64,000 nt of DNA from contig VCAZ01000032.1 in the NCBI GenBank assembly GCA_005784505.1, positions 1,189,001 to 1,253,000 on the forward strand, in the 5' to 3' direction. Of the stretch, positions 37,605 through 50,032 are shown in pieces. The first letter of the stretch is position 1; each line of letters opens with the position of its first letter. A model generated the notes under the pieces. That model did not search any database. It was not told the DNA's origin and saw nothing but the letters and a program-made list of their open reading frames with translations. The position numbers and the translations under genes are program-made. The DNA comes from Bagarius yarrelli (taxonomy: Eukaryota > Chordata > Actinopteri > Siluriformes > Sisoridae).

Positions 37605-40600
37605 CTAGACATAAACGAGGCCCCGCCCCTGTCCATGGGCTTGACTCTGAATCTCCTCCCCCTCTTCCTCTCCGGAGTCCTCGTATTCGATGGGTTTGGG
37701 GCAGCTGTACGGGTGGCCGTTGTCATCGAAGAAGCGGCGGAAGGTGAACTCGTAAAAGGCGTGTTCGGGGTGTTTGCCGTTCCTGAACCAGCCGCTCAGC
37801 GTGTCGTTGTGGTTACCATCGTCGCTCCAGAGTTTGTCCGGATCCACGGGGTCGAAGTTGGAAGTGTCTGTACAGTGGGCGATTTTGGGCACGTGGGGCG
37901 GTGGGTGCGGTTGTTGCCGCATGTCCACGCTAAAGTCCACGCTCCTGAAGAAGGCGTGCGCTTTGATCTCGTCTGCACCGTTCTTACCCAGCCGGTCCTC
38001 GGGTCCGCGGCACAGCTTCACGATCAGATCGGACGCCTCGGGGCTCAGCTTGGCCTGAGGAGGGATGTGTAACGCCGTCTGCCAGTTAATCACCTGAGAG
38101 AAAGAGAGAGAGGGAGAAAGAGAGGGAGAGGGAGAGAAAGAGACAAAGAAATATAACACAAGATATTTAAATTTTTAATTATTTTAATTTATATAAATAG
38201 TAATTGATATTTGATATTTTTCCATAACTTCATCTCAAAATAGGGGGAAGAGAGAGACAGAGAGAGAGAGAAAGAGAGAGAAAAAGAACAAAGAACAAGA
38301 AAAGAATGAGAGAGAGATAGAGAGAGCAAGAGAACAAGGGAGTATAAAACAGAGAGAAAGAGAGAGATAGAGAGAGCGAGAGAGGGAAAGTGAGGTATAG
38401 AGAGGGAGAGACAGATTGAACAAGAGAGATAGAGCAAGAGAGATAGAGTGCAAGAGATACAGACAGGGCAAAAGAGAGATGCAGAGAAACAGAGAGAAAG
38501 AACAGGAGAAATGTAGAGATTGGGCGAGAGAGAGAGAGAGAGAGAGACATTGGCATGTATTTCTGGCTTCGGCTCATCTAAGAATCAAAACCGATTTTGA
38601 TGTTCTTTGTTTTTACCTTCTTGTTTCTACTTCCTCTATATTTTTCACCTGGGATTGTATTTTATCTTGGCTTTTTTGTAATCTCACCTTCATTTGAGTC
38701 TCCAGAGGAGTCGTAGCCAGGAACGGAGGCTGGCCGACCAACATCTCGTACAGAATCACACCTACACTCCACCAGTCGCATAGCTGCGTGTAGCCTGCCG
38801 TAAAACATGCGCAAATCGACTTAACGAAATAAAAGTTCTAAGTATTGTTTATAATGTTTGTACAATAGTGTGTATGTGTATGCTGTGACTGTGCAGGTAC
38901 CTGTGCGCAGGAGCACCTCTGGGGCGATGTAGTTTGGTGTGCCTACTAACGAGTGCGCCAGGCAGCGCTGGTGTTGTCTCGCTGCCCGCCTCTCCAACGG
39001 TTTCAGACGATCGCCACAGCGACAATTGGCCGGGTCCTCCCACTCCTTACTGAAATCCATACTGTCCTGCCTCACATGATCACCTGAGAACGAGAAAGAG
39101 AGAGAGAGAGAGAGAGAGACTGTATGATTGATTTAGCAACAAGTGTAAGATTCAGAAAATGGTGTGTGTGTGTTCTGGAGAAATGCACAGTGCATGTGGA
39201 GGCGTGTGATCTCAATAGTCCTGTAATGCTGTGCGATTGAGGAATACACAGGCTAAAGGTTTAATTAAAATTTCCTCTAATCTGTTTGTTTTAACCAAGA
39301 TTAGACTGTGAGATTTGTAAACTACATTTAAGCTCCCTGTTATAGGCTAACCTGCAATTTAGTAAATTCCCAGTTTATTCCCATTATTTCCCAACTATTC
39401 CTAATACTGTCCAAATTCCAATTGAAAAGTTCACAGCCTTAAATATTTTCGAGATTTTGCAATCCTACACACATCACATTGAAGCTTTTCACTGTGCTGC
39501 TGCAACATGATTAGCTGTTGACATGAAAACTGTAGAAATGCTTAAATAGTTTTATCTTATTCTTATCTCACCGCTCTGGTAGTACTTGGAGTCGTGGGTC
39601 CAGCGGAAACCTGTGCACAACCCGAAATCTGTGAGCTTGATATGTCCCTCTCGGTCTATCAGGATGTTGTCAGGCTTGATATCGCGATGGATAAAGCCCA
39701 TCTTGTGCACGCTCTCAACGGCGCACGTCAACTCGGCGATGTAGAAGCGCGTCAGCTCCTCGCTGAACACGCCGCGCCGGATCAGCAGACTCATCATATC
39801 GCCGCCGGGGATGTAATCCATGACGAAGTACAGGTTGTCCTTGTCCTGGAAGGAATAATACAGCCGCACAACCCACTCGTTGTCCGCCTCGGCCAAGATG
39901 TCCCGCTCGGCCTTGACGTGCGCCACCTGGTTCCTGAGAAGCACGTCCTTCTTGCGCAGCGTCTTCATGGCGTAGAGAGTGCCTGTGTCAACCTTGCGTG
40001 CCAAGCACACCTCGCCGAACGCACCCACGCCCAGCGTCTTGATCTTTTCGAACATGGATTTTTCCATTTTTGCTCGCTTTAGTCTGATGTAGTTGGATTC
40101 TTTTTGCGACAGCATCATGCGCATCTGCTCCTGGGCATCCTCGGACAAACCCACCTGTAGGTTCAATACAAGTATTCAGGTTATACGGACGCATAATCAA
40201 TCTTGTACTCAACCAGAACACAACATTAAACAAAACGTTAAAACAGCACACTCATAATATATTATTAACACACATATTTAAAAAGACGAACCAGGAAAAC
40301 ATCCCTAATATTAAGCAGGTATGTTAACTGGGGTTTGTGTCAATCTACACTTTTAAAATCCTTTCCTTTTAATTACGCTTGGTGCTCCTTCATGCAGGCA
40401 TTTTTTTGAAAGTTACCATTACATGAGTGCATGTGGACTGTCCACATGGCTGAGCTTTTTCAGTGACAGAGCCATTTCTATGTAAATTTTTTCATAGAGG
40501 CAATGGCGAGTCGCATTCCACTGACACAAAAGCATGCAGTCATGCGACACAAAGTTTTCTGCGAAACAATTAAAAATAAATAAATAGATAAATCGCTCTG

Positions 40601-43600
40601 GTTCATGCTGCAAAATAGGTTTGCATGCGTTTAGTCTACGGAGCCTTACTTCTTCAGCTGTCTGTGCCGATTATTTGGCTGGCAGGAGAAAGTGTTACAC
40701 CCTCAAACCCAGCTGCCATAGAGAGCAAAAGCAAGAGAAAAGAAAGACAGGGCTAGAAGGAAAGAACAAACACCAAGAAAATAGAGTGAAGCCTCTTGTT
40801 TAGAGCAAGACTGGGAAAAAGAGTTTGGAGAAAACGGAAGATTAACGGAGGGAAAATATAGGGAGGGGTTCTAACCCGCTGCATCTCGCTCTCAAGTTGC
40901 TTTCTGCGCCGCAGTCTTTGCTGGTGGTTCTTCAGAATGTTCTCCACGTGCTGCTCCATGTAGAACTTAAAAGCCTGCGGTGAGTAAAGCTGCACCCTTC
41001 CCTCCCCGCGCCGCTCCTCGTCCCGTTTGTTCTTTCGTACAGGTACCGGAGACGTGGTGATCTGCTTTTTTTCCCGCTCTGTGCTGCCTACGTTGGGCTC
41101 TACGGCATCTGCACGCTCGCTGGAGCAGGTGCTGGCGTTGTCCGCATCATCGTCTGCACCCTCGTCCTCCTTGCCGTATGCCGGGCATGAAGCGGGTGGC
41201 TGCTGCTGCAGAAGATGCTTGGGGTACGGAGGTGGGGGGCCCTGATAGCTGGGCACCTCAGAGACTGGCATCTGGGACACTGGCGGTGCTGTCATGGAAG
41301 ATTCCTGATACGGAGAGGGCGGCGGTGGCGGCTGCTGCTGCTGAAGCCAAGGTGGATGCGTTGGTGCGACAGCCGTGTGCAGCTCGGGTTTGGGAACACG
41401 CATGCTCTTGACTGGCTGTAGGACGGGTGCCTGGGTGATGGCCGTGACAGTGGTAGCGGAAGGCTGCGAACTGGCTGCTGGTGAGCACTGACGCGAACCT
41501 GGTGCAGCGTTAGCGAAGGAGTTAGAGCGAGCTGGCATGTTGTGAGGCCAAGAAGAGGGAGGAATATCTGGATTGTTGCCATTTCCGGAGGAAGGCTGCT
41601 GGGGTGAAGGTCTGGGCTGGGCAAGGACACCCAGATTATACATCTCCAGATTGTGACTGTTGCGGTTGGGCACCTGCATCTGTTGCGCTGTGGGACTGTG
41701 CCCGCTCGCCTGACCTAGAGGGTATGGTGGGGGAGGGGGAGGCTGCCTAGCGCTTCCCACAATGCCCATGCTATGTCCATAGTCCATCTGTGAAGAGCCA
41801 TTTTGGGGCCAGGAGGGAGAGTAGTTGAACTTATTTCCCCCAGATCCCTGCATTATAATGGGCTGACGTCCCATGGGCACAGGACTAATGCCCCGCTGAG
41901 CCTGAGCAGGAGGGTTTGCATAGGTCTCAGCCCATGGCCCCTGTGGGATAGGTGAGATGCGGGGCGCAAGGTAGTCCATGTTCCCGGAATAGCGTTTGGT
42001 GGCAGGGTTTGAATCCCATGAGGAAGGTGAAGGGTTCACCCGCTGACCACCAACTCCAGCTGCATGAGCCTGGGTAAACGTTGAAGGTCGGGGGAGTTCA
42101 GGCTGAGGGCTGGGGCTGTTGGAGCGGTATAGACCGCTGTGCCGCTGAGGGGCCAAAGATTCCTTGGAGCCCTTCCAGCTTGGCCGTCGCAGAACTGGCT
42201 GCTGAATGTGTGAGGGCCCTGTATAAACAACGCACAGTTAATAAATGAACAGGTTCAGCTATCCATTAGTTTATTAGGTCTGCATATAAAGCAGATCATT
42301 CGGAATATGTGAGATTTATCTTAAGGATTATTAAAAAAAGATTAATTTAGATAAAAACAAGTGTATGTTTTTATTGTTGAATTAAATCAACAGGTTTAAA
42401 AACACATTTTTTTTTAGCATACTGTGAAGAAAAGCACCCACCAGCTGCTTTGATAGCTGTATTAGCTGTGCGTCCTGCTGAGGCTCCCATCTGGTCCCTC
42501 CCCGGGTCCTGGTAGCTCATCTTACTGATGTACTCCAAAGCTGCCCCCAAGCTGCGACTGTTGGTCTGCTTCAGAGCCCAGATCACCATCTCCTATACGC
42601 ATTATTACATAAGATTATTAACAGGTGTGCATTTGGAGGAATGTGATTTTAGACATTGTTTAGGTCTGGTGTCCGGTTCAGTCAGAGGCAGCACTGAAAA
42701 GTGTTACATTCGGAACCGCTAGGTTGACAGGCTTGTGATCTTATATGCAGGTTCACTCTCTTTTTGTTTTAAATCTTTATGCAAATTATTTTTAGACTTT
42801 CTATGTTTGATGGTATGTTTTAAAGCCTTGATATGTTTTGAAAAACCCACATGATATCATCAAGTGAATCATTTATTTATTTTTACCAAAACTAATGTTA
42901 TCGTTTACAAAAGTGATAATAAAGTTTTAAAAACCTACAATGACTCTTTATGAGGAATAACTACATACACTTCGGTCTAAACCTTTTTGGGGAAGTGGTG
43001 GAATGAATGGTTAAGTCGCTAATTTATTGCCCAGTGGATTTAAAATTAATATTTATTTATTGACGCAACCGAGAATATTGCATGTAGCTTGCAGTGTCAC
43101 ATATTAATGCATCACTGACACATCATCTATTTAAAGTTGTATGTGTTAAACAACCCCAAAATTTTCCTCACACCACCCCATTGCTACACGCGTCAGATTC
43201 AAAACACTGACGCTCGCCAAAAAAGCTAAAAACGGTGCAGCCCCATCTTATTTTAAAGCGCTCTTCACTCCTTGCATAGCGCGACACTCTCTTAGATCCA
43301 CAAGTATCGCTCGACTGGTCCCACCGTCCCCTAAGAGGCAAAGTAGGTCTCTAAACTGTTCTCTGTCCTGACACCAAGATAGTAAAACGAACTTTCCATT
43401 AATGTCACTGACTGTCAAGAGACCATTAAAGACCTGCGTCTTTTTTAAAATACCTGGCAACTTTCTCTATGTCGCTCTTCTCTACAGTTTTTGAACAGTT
43501 TTGATCGGCTCAATGATGAGACTCGAAGTTTTGCACATCGCTCTGGATAACAACATCTGCTAAAGTATTATTTTTTTGTTACTTTAAATAAAAAAAATTG

Positions 43601-44158
43601 CATTGCAACACAGAAAGAATGAGGAAAAGGACTGGGAGGATGTGGTGGTTAAAAACAAACATGCACCGAGAATCTAAAACTTGTCCGTCCACATACCGAT
43701 GTCGTCATAGCAGAAGTATGTCGAACGATCTCGTGACGAAAAAACCATCTTGTCCAGGCACAACATGTGTTTGCACACAATTTAAAAAGAAAAGGATTTA
43801 TAAACATTGTTCTAGATCATACCTCTTCGAACCCTGCCGCCAACAGCTCCTGCAGCATCTGAACGTTGACCTCAGGGGCATTTCCCGCAGGCGCGTGTGG
43901 TCCGTTGGCAAACGGCTTCAGCGACTCGCGGATCTCCTGCAGGGCTTTGTGATAGGGGTTCTTATTGTTGGTGCTACGCCCTTGCTGCCCTTGGGTCTCC
44001 AGCTTGAACGGCTCCGAGGGCCGGGACATCGAGATGTTGCGCAGGCTTTCCCGGATCTCGTGCAACATCATCTGCTGACTGTTTCCGCTGTAGTTGCTCG
44101 CCGGGAACGTCTTGGGCCGCATTTGCCTGGATCCCTCGGGTCTGTCGGCTCTCTTCAT
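37605..44158 (-). CDS. lats1: Serine/threonine-protein kinase LATS1 (Hippo pathway), seven coding exons, 1063 aa
   Basis: Transcript-order exons: 44158-43823, 42592-42442, 42218-40876, 40154-39572, 39083-38901, 38794-38688, 38093-37605. Phases agree at every junction. The N-terminus MKRADRPEG matches LATS1 orthologues. A UBA domain (about residues 98-140) spans the first two junctions. PPxY motifs for WW partners such as YAP are at Y328 and Y494, and an ARSNSF 14-3-3-like site lies near residue 396. The AGC/NDR kinase domain starts near F645: glycine loop GVGAFGEV, lysine K674, HRDIKPDN (D768), DFG (D786), activation-loop phosphosite S849 in AHSLVGT, and hydrophobic-motif T1018 in YEFTFRRF. 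The protein ends VYV, as in the family. Human LATS1 is 1130 aa; the shortfall is in the low-complexity linker. Known role: MST and MOB1-activated kinase that phosphorylates YAP/TAZ. Every catalytic and regulatory residue checked is intact. Confidence 0.96.
38094..38555. repeat. lats1: (GA)n-rich tract in the last lats1 intron
   Basis: GAGAGA/GGGAGAAAG repeats at 38094-38140 and 38248-38548. On the transcript they are (CU)n, and the first one runs directly into the last-exon acceptor (CTCTCTTTCTCTCAG). Confidence 0.85.
39084..39571 (-). other. lats1: lats1 intron between kinase exons
   Basis: A (GA)n run at 39098-39119 forms the pyrimidine tract of the downstream acceptor on the transcript. 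The rest is unremarkable. Confidence 0.7.
40155..40875 (-). other. lats1: lats1 intron between the large linker exon and the first kinase exon
   Basis: No repeat family or exon recognised. Confidence 0.6.
42593..43180 (-). other. lats1: lats1 intron sequence
   Basis: AT-rich; nothing recognised apart from the LINE remnant that follows. Confidence 0.55.
43181..43571 (+). mobile_element. L2/CR1-type LINE 3'-end remnant
   Basis: Reads like the C-terminal end of a fish L2-type non-LTR element: CTAAACTGTTCTCTGTCCTGACACCA, then CACTGACTGTCAAGAGACCATTAAAGACCTG, and a tail CGCTCTGGATAACAACATCTGCTAAA. The tail resembles that of the family A SINEs. Frame decayed; opposite orientation to lats1. Confidence 0.6.
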
Positions 44159-44250
44159 GAAAAAAACACATGTGCTGTGCCAGCCAAGGAGGATGAACAG
44201 AAGTGGGGGGGGGTGGCCGGAAGCGGTAGGATGTTAACAACCTGATTCAC
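44159..44250 (-). promoter_or_regulatory. lats1: lats1 proximal 5' UTR with an overlapping out-of-frame uORF
   Basis: On the transcript strand an acceptor CCTTCCCTTGCAG precedes 44250, so the start-codon exon carries about 92 nt of 5' UTR. It contains a run of ten C on the transcript (44204-44213). An upstream ATG at 44171, 13 nt before the main ATG, opens a 65-codon frame that overlaps the coding start and stops at 43974. Its context is weak (C at -3, T at +4), so most ribosomes would be expected to scan past it. Confidence 0.55.
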
Positions 44251-44399
44251 CTGCAAGGGAAGGTGAAGGAAGAACGAAGGTGAAGTTAAAGAGAAAGAAT
44301 TTCTAAAAGCTAAACATTTTGATTTGATTAAAAATATTAAAATCTTATTAAAAAGTAAAGAAAGCGACAAGCTGAAATCTCCCCAACAGAAACACATAG

Positions 44400-44935
44400 A
44401 AAAACTGATGATAAGCGGTGACATCATCTCCTTTTCTATAACACACGTCAAACTCCAGCTTATCGTGTTTTATAACCAAGTGAATAAATAAATGGTTGCC
44501 GTGTGATCCTAAACACACCATATCGACAGTGAAGCACGATGGTGGGAGCATCGTAGTATAGGGTATGATCATGGTGGAAAACTTCAAATAGAATAATGTA
44601 TTAAACAATATTAGACATAAAAACTGATACTAAAATAATACTTATGTTATAACGTATATAAAATCAGATTCTATTAAAAAAAAAACACACACACAAGGGT
44701 TTAAAAGCTGATTTCTCATCACTGCCATTTACACACACCCCCAAAAACATGCATGATGGTCTCTTCCACTTTCCAACCTAATAAACTAATGCAGAAAAAT
44801 CAACACCAACTGAATGACTAAACCTTTAATGGGGCAAATAATCAGAACATGTGGTTCCGAGATTTCGACTGACTTTATTTACCCAGAATGCATCAGAAAA
44901 TCCAGGAAATGATTATGAGCGTTACAGATTGAATC
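44400..44935 (+). repeat. lats1: Duplicated segment E, copy 1 (lats1 intron 1), with Tc1-like core
   Basis: Colinear with 47120-47515 in the same orientation. Shared blocks: GACAGTGAAGCACGATGGTGGGAGCAT, ACATGCATGATGGTCTCTTCCAC and TTTATTTACCCAGAATGCATC. The first block encodes a decayed Tc1 VKHDGGS core. Confidence 0.85.
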
Positions 44936-45500
44936 TGTATTGTTTTAAACTCTGTTCACTGCCCACATTTATCTAATCTTATTAAGATAAAAAAAAAGGT
45001 TATCAGTGTGTGGAAGTGTGTTTTAACATACACAATCAGAACTCCTAACGAATTGCTGGGTAAAAGGTTTCCATTACATTCCTAAGCGCTGACAGGTCGA
45101 ATTAGCTAGTTAGCCACTTCCATTAATAAAATTTCCTGAAATAAAAAAATAATAATAAACTCTAAGTTGTAACAAAATGCTGTTGGAATTATTAAACGAC
45201 CAACATTATTATTTTCTAACAAGGCCTTGGGTCTATTCACTGGGCTAACTTATGCTATAGCTTTGTAGCTAACTAGGCTAAATATTAGCCGGATTTACTC
45301 CCATTACGCCAACTTGTTTTAACAAAAAAAAAAAAAACAGGAAATACGAAAGTTTTTCGTACAAATAATAAAAATGTTCCCCGACGCAAATCCGTCGAGC
45401 TCCAGCAAACACAAGCTAGGCTAACCCCCTTAGCTTAGCATGTTTTAGCTTTGTAGCTAAAAACCACGAAACTTGAGGCGCAAAAATGTTCAATTAAATC
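44936..45500 (-). other. lats1: Rest of lats1 intron 1
   Basis: AT-rich, no element recognised. Confidence 0.5.
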
Positions 45501-45506
45501 ACTTAC

Positions 45507-45760
45507 CCTCGACTAAAGAATATCCATTTTGTTTGGAAGAAACATTTCTAAAGTAAATATCTTTTATTTTAATTATAGAATTGTTAAAAAAATTTAGCCG
45601 GGTAAATTCTTTTTAGCTAATTAGCGCGTTTTGTATTGACACTGTCGCCTTGGTGCTCCGCCGGTGTCTGTCAATGTGAGAGGATGAGAATACCCGGATG
45701 TGCGCGTACTTTACTCAAATTCCCAGAATGCTGAGCGCTTTCTTAGCCTCCATCCATAAA
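45507..45760 (-). promoter_or_regulatory. lats1: lats1 first non-coding exon and promoter with ZNF143/SIX5-like site
   Basis: A consensus donor GTAAGT on the minus strand (plus ACTTAC, 45501-45506) marks the 3' end of a non-coding first exon at 45507. Upstream, 45720-45731 reads TTCCCAGAATGC, the core of the SBS element bound by ZNF143 and SIX5 at many vertebrate core promoters. The transcription start was not located; it probably lies between about 45600 and 45700. The nup43 gene ends only about 180 bp further upstream. Confidence 0.5.
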
Positions 45761-45867
45761 TGACACAAATATACATTTTTTTTTGGAAAATATTAATTTG
45801 ATCTTAAACGCTGAAGTAAATTGCAATAATAAATATTATATTTCACATCCAAAATCATCAACACTGG

Positions 45868-45873
45868 TTTATT
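45868..45873 (-). terminator. nup43: nup43 polyadenylation signal
   Basis: TTTATT on the plus strand is AATAAA on the transcript, about 71 nt after the nup43 stop. It implies a very short 3' UTR ending close to the lats1 promoter. Confidence 0.55.
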
Positions 45874-45943
45874 TTCTTTTTAATCCAAGTGCAAAAAAAA
45901 TCATCCAAAACATTGAGTAAAGTCATCCAAAGTAATCAGAAGG

Positions 45944-46323
45944 TCAGACAGGGACCCGTCTGTGGACGTAAACTGCCTCGCCGTCTGTCCCGCACACTAA
46001 ACACTGTCCGAGCACATCCAGACTGTTGACGGAGAGAGTCTGACTGGGGAGCATGTGTGTTGTCTCCAGTCTTCCTTTACTGGAGTCTCCACTGAGCCAA
46101 GGACTGATGAAGGACTGATTCCCACCTGCAGGAGCCGTAGCACTGCGTGACATCATGCTGCTGTTACGTCCTGATGGAAGGAAAGAGCAAAATATTAAAA
46201 ATAAATCCCACAGAGGAGGAAAAGATACAAAGCCAGATAAAGATCTCAAATATAAACCATCCATCCATCCATCTATCTATCTATCTATCATCTATCTATC
46301 TATCTATCCATCTATCCAACCAC

Positions 46324-46392
<69 letters not shown>

Positions 46393-46399
46393 CAACCAC

Positions 46400-46435
<36 letters not shown>

Positions 46436-46508
46436 ATCTATCCAACCACTATCTATCTATCTATCTATCTATCTATCCAACCACCTATCTATCTATCTAT
46501 CCAACCAC

Positions 46509-46541
<33 letters not shown>

Positions 46542-46625
46542 CATCATCCTATCTATCTATCTCCATCTATCTATCTATCTATATCTATATCCAACCATCC
46601 ATCTATCTATCTATCTATCTATCTA

Positions 46626-46661
<36 letters not shown>

Positions 46662-46669
46662 CAACTATC

Positions 46670-46704
<35 letters not shown>

Positions 46705-46713
46705 CATACAACC

Positions 46714-46799
<86 letters not shown>

Positions 46800-46817
46800 A
46801 TCTATCTATATCTATCT

Positions 46818-46858
<41 letters not shown>

Positions 46859-47716
46859 ATCTACTATCTATCTATCATATCTATCCATCAACCACCTAAC
46901 CAAGTCATTCAATCTAAACTAGGTGACATTTCTGGAAATGTAGGACGCTGAAAAGATTTCGAGCTTTGCTCTCTTCCGAGTGTGTGTATATGCAATGCTG
47001 TTACGGTTAGCCACTAATGTATAAAGAAATTAACAGGAAAACAAATTTATACAATTTTATTAGAAAAATATATAATGTAAATGTATAGCAATAAAAAAAA
47101 ACAACCATTTTTTTAAATTGAGTGAAGAAAGTGACAACCTGAACACACCATATTGACAGTGAAGCACGATGGTGGGAGCATTGTAGTATAGGGTATAATC
47201 ATGGAGGAAAACTGGTGCATGTATAATTGTATTTATGCTATCAAATTTATATATTATAAAAAAAATGTAAAAAAAAAAGTGTTTAAAAGCTGATTCCTAA
47301 TTACGGTCATTTACACACACCGGAACAACATGCATGATAGTCTCTTCCACTTTCCCTTCTAATAATCTAGTGCAATATAATCAACACCAATTGAATTAGA
47401 AAACTTTTAAAGGGGGCAATTAATCAGAATAACTAACAAACATGTGGTGTATGTTTTAAAGCGGCTTTATTTACCCAGAATGCATCCGAAAATCCAGGAA
47501 ATGATTATGAGCAGAGTGTGTGTGTGCCTGCATGTGTTTAAAATAGTCTTCCTCAGATTCCTCTTACCCTGCAGGAACAAAGGGGCATCAGACCCCGAGG
47601 ACGTCTCCCAATGGAGCAGAGAGCCGTCTTCCGAGCAGGTGAACAAGTGGTCTGGGTTTGTTGGGTGAAAACGCACCTCCCACACTGAAAGGACAAGGAA
47701 AAAAAAAAAAAAAAGG

Positions 47717-47748
<32 letters not shown>

Positions 47749-49987
47749 ACAACCTTCAGCGTCCCTGCCTGTCGACACATAAGGTAAAACACATTTGGGT
47801 AAAAATGGAATTCCGAGTGTGACCCACTTTCAGCAGAGTGCGCCTCCATGAGAGAAAAGGGCATGTTGCCCTGACGCACGTCCCAAATACACAGCATGCC
47901 GTCCTGACCTCCGGTGGCCACTATATGCTGCTGATTTGGGTGTCGGTCCAAGCAGTGCAACGGAACCCGGCTGCCGCTGCTGCACACACACAACTAAAAG
48001 GTTACACTCACACACTTTTTACATACGTCTTTTTTGACCAGTAGAGAAGAAACAATAATAATTATTTAAAAAACTATTTCTACAACAAGAAAAAGCACTA
48101 AATCAATAACATTTCTGATTCTGGTTCTATAATGTATGGTTCCAGGTAGCATGAATGAAATTCGGATGTACAACATCCGCCATGTTGATATGGTCACATG
48201 ATATATGACATCACAGTAGTGTGAATTTGAAAGTTGGATGATGCTTTAACTAAATGAGTGCATTTTATCTACAAAATCAATTTTCAATGCTTGAAAAGTA
48301 CTACGTCAACTTTTCTTCGGGATTTACATTTACAGCATTTTGGCAGACGCCCTTATCCAAAGCGACACTTATTTCATTTATACAACTGAACAATTGGGTG
48401 TTAGGGGCCTTGCTCAGGGGCCCAGCAGTGACAGTTTGGCTGCTGGGAATCAAACCACAATCTTCCAATAAGCAGTCCAACACCTTAACCACTAGGCTAC
48501 CACTTCCGTGGGATCATGGTGTTCATCATACGCGTACTGCAAAATCCGGACAGAACTTTCTGCGTACTGTAATTCGCATACTAATGATTCTCGTCTTGCA
48601 TACTCAGTTTTGCCTACTAAATAGTATGCAAGTATGCGGTTTAAGACAAAGACTTGTTCATCACCTGTTTGTGGTGCCTGGCAACTAAAATGTACTGTTT
48701 ATTAACTACAAATATCATAGTGGATAAAAACAGTCATCAGACACACACACACACACACCTGTTCTGACTTCCTGCTTTAACAAAATCACAGATGTAAAAG
48801 ATGCAGGAAGTGTTTTTACTGTTACATTTTTAACGCTTAGAGTTGAACTTATAACACTGTGTGTGTGTGTGTGTGTGTGTGTGGGAGTGTTGCAGTCTTA
48901 CAGCGCGAGGATCTGAGCAGGTTCGCTGCCCTGCTGCCTGAAGTCCCAGAGTTTTAACTGTCCGATAGAGTTCACAGTCAGGACCTCGGTCATCCTCAGA
49001 AACGTCACGGCGTGAATCGTGCTGCTGTCTGCGTTTTCTGTACACAGATTAGGAAAGGAAATAATTAAAAAAAAAGTTTCTTCACTTTCTATCTATCCTT
49101 TACTGGAGGGAGGGAGGGACTGATTAGATGTGACCAATATGGCCAATCATTTTTAGCTAATGTGTTTATTTATCACTAAGAATGTAAAATAATGCTTCAG
49201 GATGTGGATGATGTAATGGTGCATTCGAACCTACAGCTGGACCGCTGTTAAATGATGATGCAATCATGTGACTAATAAAAAGGATTACTTAAAAAAGGCA
49301 GGAGTTTTTTAATAAATGAAATAAAGAAGAAGAAGAAAAAAAAAAAAAAAGATTCTCACCGATGACGCGCTGGATTCCCCTCTGATCCGCTTTGTACAGG
49401 ACGATTCTCCCGTCCTCGCCTACAGAAACCAGATCAGGACTGTTGCACGCCACGCCGGTGCACGGCGCTTTAGCAAGCTCGTAGTGATGTGCTCCATCCC
49501 ATGCGTGAGCCACAGAAAGAGACTAGATTTCACACACACACACACACACAAAATAAAAAAAAATCATACAAGCTAAAATGTTACCTACAGCACACAGAGT
49601 ACGGTATTAATATGACCTGACGTGAAGTTACTGTATCGACTCTCTTTTCTGTGAGGAAACGTACTGAGGTGTATTTTACATTTACAGCATTTGGCAGACG
49701 TTCCTATCCAGAGCGACTTACATTTATCTCAATTATACAACTGAGCAATCGGGGTAAGGGCCTTGATCAGGGGCCCAGCGGTGACAACTTGGTGGTGCTG
49801 GGAATCAAACCCCCGATCTTCCAACTACCAGTCCAACACCTTAACCACTAAACTACCACCTCCCACTGGTATTTTAATTCCTTTTATACAAGAATATTTT
49901 GTAAAATAATTCAAATTCACAAGCAGAAAGACCTAGCAATTTTTATTTATTTATATTTTTTACACCCTGTCAGCAGCAATGGCTGAC

Positions 49988-50032
<45 letters not shown>

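Noticed and set aside
37596..38072. 158-codon plus-strand frame over the lats1 last exon
   Set aside because: Shadow of the lats1 coding sequence on the other strand.
39594..40082. 162-codon plus-strand frame
   Set aside because: Antisense of the LATS1 kinase exon.
43598..44245. 215-codon plus-strand frame over the first lats1 coding exon
   Set aside because: Antisense to the well-supported MKRADRPEG start exon and extends into intron.
46147..46922. 255-codon frame rich in Tyr-Leu-Ser-Ile
   Set aside because: Translation of the ATCT microsatellite.
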